A stretch of 64,000 bases of DNA. Source: Terriglobia bacterium. GTDB lineage: Bacteria > Acidobacteriota > Terriglobia > JAJPHL01. Location of the stretch: contig JAJPHL010000005.1 in NCBI GenBank assembly GCA_021325275.1, positions 1 to 64,000 of the forward strand. Direction: 5' to 3'. A program made the translations under genes and the position numbers. Of the stretch, positions 60,607 through 64,000 are shown one piece after another. A model generated the notes under the pieces. That model searched no databases. It was given only the letters and a program-made list of their open reading frames with translations, and was not told the DNA's origin. Numbering within the stretch: position 1 is the first letter of the stretch; each line of letters begins with the position of its first letter.

Positions 60607-62282
60607 GTAAGCGCTGGAAGATGTGGTTGCTGGCCGCCGCGGTGGCGCTGATCTACGGGAATATTCTGCGCAACCAATTCGCGCAGGACGACAGCCTGTA
60701 CATCACGCTGAATCCCACGGTGACCGCGCCGACCGCCGGCAAAATCCTCGGCCCGAACAATGTCACCAACGTCTATCGTCCGCTGACATTCGCGACGCTG
60801 GCGTTGAGTTACCGCCTCGCCGGATCGACTCCGTGGACCTATCACATCGTCAACATCGTGCTGCACGCCGCCGTGAGCTGGCTGGTCTACCTCGTGCTAT
60901 ACGAACTGCTCGGCGATGCGCTCGTCGCGCTGATCGCGGCGTGGCTTTTTGCGCTGCATCCTATCCACACCGAGGCCGTCGCCGCCGCCGTGGGGCGTTC
61001 TGAACTAATGGCGACCGCCTTGATGCTGGCGGCGTGGCTGCTGCACACGCGCGATCGCCAAGGGCCCGCGCTGATCGCGTTTGTGCTGGCGCTCGGCGCG
61101 AAGGAATCGGCGGTGGTGTTTCCGGGATTCGTCCTGCTCGGCGATTTCGTGCGCGGGCGGTGGAAACCGTGGTGGCGTTACGCGGCGCTGGGCGGCGTTT
61201 CGCTCGCGTATCTGGCGATCCTGTGGAACGTGCAAGGCGGACATTTCGGCGCGGCGCTGGTGCCGCGCCTGGACAATGCCCTGGTAGGGATTCCCGCGCA
61301 GTGGCGCGTCGCCAACGCGCTGCGCATCGCGTGGAAATATGTTTGGCTGCAGATTTTCCCGTTGAGTCTCTCGTGCGACTACTCGTTCAACGCGATTCCC
61401 GTGTATCTCCGTTGGAAAGAGAATCTGCTTGGCGGCGCGGGATTCACGGCCCTGGCCGCCGCCTGGATTTGGATGACTTTCCGTTACGCGAGAGATCGCG
61501 CGGGGGCTTTCGCGGCGCCGATTCTGGCGATCGGCATTTATTTCGTGGGATTCGCGACCACGTCGAATGTACTTGTCGCCTCGGGAACGATCATGGGCGA
61601 GCGCCTCGCGTATCTGCCGTCGATGGGATTTTGTTTGCTCCTGGCGCTGGCGTGGAAATGGCTTTTCCAGCGTCAGCGTCTCGCGGCGATCGCCGCCATG
61701 GCGCTGATTTGCGCGTTGTTTGCCGCGCGTAGCGTGGTGAGGAATCGCGACTGGTACGATTCGTTGTCGCTGTGGAGCGCCGCCGTGAAAGCACAACCGG
61801 AGAGCGCGAGAGTCCACAGCAGCTTGGGCGGACAGTATTTGCAACGCAAACAAAACGATCTGGCGCTGGCGGAGTTTTCCCGCGCGCTGGAGATCGATCC
61901 CGACTATCCCGACGCCATGACCTGCTACGGTTTGCTGGCCTACTGGCGGCACGATTTCGCCACGGCCGAGCAGGCCATGGGCCGCGCCTTGAACATGAGC
62001 CGCCGCGACAATCCGAACTTCGACTTCATGGTTGTGAACTACGCGGCGCTGATGATGCAGACGAACCGCCCGAACGTCGCGCTGGCGATTCTCGACCGCG
62101 AAATCGCCGAAGCGCCGACGTATTCGCGCGCGTGGTCGAACCGCGCCGCGTTGCGGTTCTTAGCACGGCAACCGGACTTGGCGCGCGGCGATGCCGAGCG
62201 AGCTTTGCAGTTGGACCCCGAGAATCCGCAAGCCCGGTCGGTCTTGAAGCTCTTGGCCAGCGGCGCGATGCCCCGCGAATGA
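60603..62282 (+). CDS. TMTC-like membrane protein with C-terminal TPRs
   Basis: A 559-residue protein. The N-terminal roughly 380 residues have about 10 helices with FAQDDSLYITLNPTV, YRPLTFATLALSYRLAGSTPWTYHIVNIVLH, LFALHPIHTEAVAAAVGRSELMATALMLAAW and GTIMGERLAYLPSMGFCLLLAL, the pattern of TMTC/DUF1736 O-mannosyltransferases. Four TPRs follow (RVHSSLGGQYLQRKQNDLALAEFSRALEIDPDYPDAMTCYGLLAYWRHD...). Overlaps the GT87-like gene by 4 bp, so the two probably act in one glycosylation step or pathway. Confidence 0.82.
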   Translation: MSKRWKMWLLAAAVALIYGNILRNQFAQDDSLYITLNPTVTAPTAGKILGPNNVTNVYRPLTFATLALSYRLAGSTPWTYHIVNIVLHAAVSWLVYLVLYELLGDALVALIAAWLFALHPIHTEAVAAAVGRSELMATALMLAAWLLHTRDRQGPALIAFVLALGAKESAVVFPGFVLLGDFVRGRWKPWWRYAALGGVSLAYLAILWNVQGGHFGAALVPRLDNALVGIPAQWRVANALRIAWKYVWLQIFPLSLSCDYSFNAIPVYLRWKENLLGGAGFTALAAAWIWMTFRYARDRAGAFAAPILAIGIYFVGFATTSNVLVASGTIMGERLAYLPSMGFCLLLALAWKWLFQRQRLAAIAAMALICALFAARSVVRNRDWYDSLSLWSAAVKAQPESARVHSSLGGQYLQRKQNDLALAEFSRALEIDPDYPDAMTCYGLLAYWRHDFATAEQAMGRALNMSRRDNPNFDFMVVNYAALMMQTNRPNVALAILDREIAEAPTYSRAWSNRAALRFLARQPDLARGDAERALQLDPENPQARSVLKLLASGAMPRE

Positions 62283-62293
62283 GGGTGCCGCGC

Positions 62294-62299
62294 TACAAT
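62294..62299 (+). promoter_or_regulatory. -10 hexamer (TACAAT) of the DinB gene
   Basis: TACAAT ends 6 nt (ACCCAA) before the ATG at 62306, without a Shine-Dalgarno. Leaderless arrangement. Confidence 0.45.
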
Positions 62300-62305
62300 A
62301 CCCAA

Positions 62306-62782
62306 ATGAGCTTCTCACAAGAAATGGCCGACGTTTACGCGCGCGATTTGAAGCGCTTGTTGCAAGAGATCGAAGCATTCCCCTCCGACGACGCCCTGTG
62401 GCGCGTGGCGCCCGGCGTCACGAACTCGGCCGGAAATCTCGCCCTGCACCTGGAAGGAAATTTGCGCGAGTACATTGGCCGGCAACTGGGCGGCGTCGCG
62501 TACACGCGTCAACGGCCGCTGGAGTTTTCCTCGAAGGGCGCGCCCGCGGCGGCGCTCGCGGCGCAGATGCGCGACTTGCCTGAATCGATTTCGCGAGTGA
62601 TCGCGGGTCTCTCGAACGCCAAGCTCGACGAACCATTTCCGGAACAAGGATTACCGCAGCAGCGGACAAACCGGCTCTACTTGCTGCATCTCTACGGGCA
62701 TTTCAACTATCACCTCGGGCAAATCGACTACCTTCGCCGCATCGTGACCGAAGGCAAGGCGGTCGACTTCGCGAATCTATGA
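62306..62782 (+). CDS. DinB-family protein (DUF1572-like)
   Basis: A 158-residue soluble four-helix bundle: FSQEMADVYARDLKRLLQEIEAFPSDDALWRVAPGVTNSAGNLALHLEGNLREYIGRQLGG (first His), and LHLYGHFNYHLGQIDYLRRI (last His pair). Three His in these positions form the DinB metal site. Family members are thiol-dependent S-transferases or have unknown roles. Start chosen at 62306, in-frame with the following ATGA overlap to DUF1028. Confidence 0.8.
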   Translation: MSFSQEMADVYARDLKRLLQEIEAFPSDDALWRVAPGVTNSAGNLALHLEGNLREYIGRQLGGVAYTRQRPLEFSSKGAPAAALAAQMRDLPESISRVIAGLSNAKLDEPFPEQGLPQQRTNRLYLLHLYGHFNYHLGQIDYLRRIVTEGKAVDFANL

Positions 62783-63537
62783 TTTCAAACCTGCTCTCAG
62801 TTCTACTGCTGGCGTCCGCCGGACTTTGGCAACCACCCGCGCAAGAAAAACCGGCGCCTTGGTCGCCGATCGCGACGTTCTCGATTCTCGGCTACGATCC
62901 TGCCACCGGCGAAGTGGGCGGCGCGGTGCAATCGCGCGTGTTCGCGGTGGGCAATGGCGTGTTGTGGGCGGAAGCGAACGCGGGCGTCGCGGCGACGCAA
63001 GCGATCGTCGATGTGAGTTACGGTCCGCAAGCGATCAATTTGCTGAAACTCGGATATCCGCCGGAACAAATCGTGCGGATGATTCACGATTCCGATCCCG
63101 ATCCGCGCCCGGGCGACTGGTCGAAGCTGGGCCGGCAATTCGCGGTAATGAACGCGAAGGGCGAATACGCCGCATACACCGGACCGAAAGCCACCGAGTG
63201 GGCCGGCAACAAAGGCGGCAAATTCTGCACCGCGCAAGGAAATATTTTGGCGGGCGAAGCGGTGGTCAACGGAATGGTGGAGGCGTTCGAGAAAACTTCT
63301 GGACATCTCTCGCTGCGCTTGCTCGCGGCGCTCGAAGCGGGACAGAAAGCGGGCGGAGACAAGCGCGGAATGCAGTCGGCCGCCATGCTGATCGTGAAGA
63401 AAGACGGCGGCGTGTGGCTGCACAACGACGTCGTGCTGCGTCTTCAGGTGGACGACAATCCCACGCCGATCGCCGAGTTGCGGCGCCTGGTCGAGAAGGC
63501 TGTCCAGCAGTGGCATCTGGGTGCGAGCGCGAAGTAG
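62779..63537 (+). CDS. DUF1028 family protein (Ntn-hydrolase-like), exported
   Basis: A 252-residue protein with signal sequence (ISNLLSVLLLASAGLWQ). TFSILGYDPATGEVGGAVQSRVFAVGNGVLWAEANAGVAATQAIVDVSYGPQAINLL and YTGPKATEWAGNKGGKFCTAQGNILAGEAVVNGMVEAFE are the DUF1028 hallmarks. The fold is predicted Ntn-hydrolase-like, but the reaction is unknown. Overlaps the DinB stop by ATGA. Its C-terminus runs directly into the next promoter. Confidence 0.87.
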   Translation: MISNLLSVLLLASAGLWQPPAQEKPAPWSPIATFSILGYDPATGEVGGAVQSRVFAVGNGVLWAEANAGVAATQAIVDVSYGPQAINLLKLGYPPEQIVRMIHDSDPDPRPGDWSKLGRQFAVMNAKGEYAAYTGPKATEWAGNKGGKFCTAQGNILAGEAVVNGMVEAFEKTSGHLSLRLLAALEAGQKAGGDKRGMQSAAMLIVKKDGGVWLHNDVVLRLQVDDNPTPIAELRRLVEKAVQQWHLGASAK

Positions 63538-63543
63538 TACAAT
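63538..63543 (+). promoter_or_regulatory. -10 hexamer (TACAAT) before the radical-SAM gene
   Basis: TACAAT directly follows the DUF1028 stop codon and ends 7 nt before GTG at 63551; no Shine-Dalgarno. Confidence 0.4.
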
Positions 63544-63550
63544 CCTCTCA

Positions 63551-64000
63551 GTGCCCGAACGCTTCACACTCGTGCTCGTCAAGCCGTCGCATTACGACGA
63601 CGACGGCTACGTGATTCAATGGCTTCGCTCGGCGATTCCGTCGAACAGCTTAGCCGTGCTGCACGGACTGGCGGTCGATTGCCAAAAGCGCGGCGTTCTC
63701 GGCCATGGCGTCGAGTGGGTAGTTCGCGCGCTCGACGAAACGAACACGCGCGTGCATCCCGAAAAACTCGCGCGACTCATTCGCGACAACGGCGGCCGCG
63801 GGCTCGTGGGACTGGTCGGCGTGCAGTCGAATCAATTTCCGCACGCCATGGATTTAGCGCGGCGATTTCGCGCCGCGGGCGTTCAAGTTTCCATCGGCGG
63901 ATTTCACGTGTCCGGCTGCTTGGCGATGCTTCCGTCCATGCCTGCGGAATTGCAGGAAGCAATGGACCTGGGAGTCTCGCTCTACGCCGGCGAAGCGGAG
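63551..64000 (+). CDS. B12-binding domain radical SAM protein (3' partial)
   Basis: The frame is open from GTG 63551 to the window end (150 residues). It begins RFTLVLVKPSHYDDDGYVIQWLRSAIPSNSLAVLHGLAVDC, and continues with LIRDNGGRGLVGLVGVQSNQFPHAMDLARRFRAAGVQVSIGGFHVSGCLAML and SLYAGEAE. This is the Rossmann-like cobalamin-binding domain that precedes a radical SAM core in many anaerobic-type methyltransferases and tailoring enzymes (GGFHVSG resembles the usual GGxHxS loop). The CxxxCxxC motif lies outside the window. Start by longest GTG; the gene is cut off. Confidence 0.75.
   Translation, partial: MPERFTLVLVKPSHYDDDGYVIQWLRSAIPSNSLAVLHGLAVDCQKRGVLGHGVEWVVRALDETNTRVHPEKLARLIRDNGGRGLVGLVGVQSNQFPHAMDLARRFRAAGVQVSIGGFHVSGCLAMLPSMPAELQEAMDLGVSLYAGEAE

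Overview
The window looks like a high-GC (about 60% by eye) chromosomal segment from a soil Acidobacteriota, most likely the Bryobacterales/Solibacter side. That placement is inference from gene content: Asp-box beta-propeller exoproteins with poly-glycine inserts, a Ser/Thr kinase fused to TolB-like and TPR domains, DinB-family proteins, many serine beta-lactamase-like hydrolases, a TPR-CHAT protein, DUF1028, toxin-antitoxin pairs, and convergent genes separated by long hairpin repeats. No rRNA operon, CRISPR array, intact transposase or prophage was found. Both ends are open: base 1 lies inside a beta-propeller exoprotein and base 64000 inside a B12-binding/radical-SAM protein.

Layout. 1-9 kb: propeller C-terminus, secreted alpha/beta hydrolase, lipoprotein-type subclass B3 metallo-beta-lactamase with Gln replacing the first zinc His, a complex palindromic repeat, recA with a clear promoter, a sugar isomerase-like protein, a hybrid histidine kinase and a divergent DinB protein. 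8.7-10.2 kb: a small accessory patch with a retropepsin-like protease, a ribbon-helix-helix regulator with its own operator, a tRNA with anticodon GCU but a short variable loop, and insertion-sequence-like debris. 10.2-24.5 kb: dusB, kinase-TolB-TPR protein, VapBC, a full-length propeller exoprotein, a ParDE-like pair, a GH10-like glycosidase and secA. 24.8-31.8 kb: MFS exporter, glmU, yvcK, TPR protein and two Dpp-type permeases.

31.8-40.0 kb is the most distinctive stretch. An ECF-type sigma factor overlaps a 970-residue TPR-CHAT (caspase-like) protease, followed by a zf-HC2-like protein, a secreted subtilase with an internal repeat, an HD-GYP phosphodiesterase and a peptide-binding protein. 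Sigma factor, TPR-CHAT protease and candidate anti-sigma protein resemble the protease-sigma part of type III-E CRISPR (Craspase), but no CRISPR gene is present. 40-64 kb: two ClC transporters flanking a MarR-GNAT fusion, SRPBCC proteins, two serine beta-lactamase-like hydrolases, lepA, an outer-membrane barrel, a kynureninase-like enzyme, GNAT, CpaF-type ATPase, glycosyltransferases (GT2, GT87-like, TMTC-like), DinB, DUF1028 and a radical SAM start.

Two genome-wide habits show. First, about 14 genes have a TANNNT hexamer 6-10 nt before the start codon and usually no Shine-Dalgarno, as expected for leaderless transcription. Second, gene borders are often occupied by long inverted repeats whose arms are built from short tandem units of unrelated sequence.
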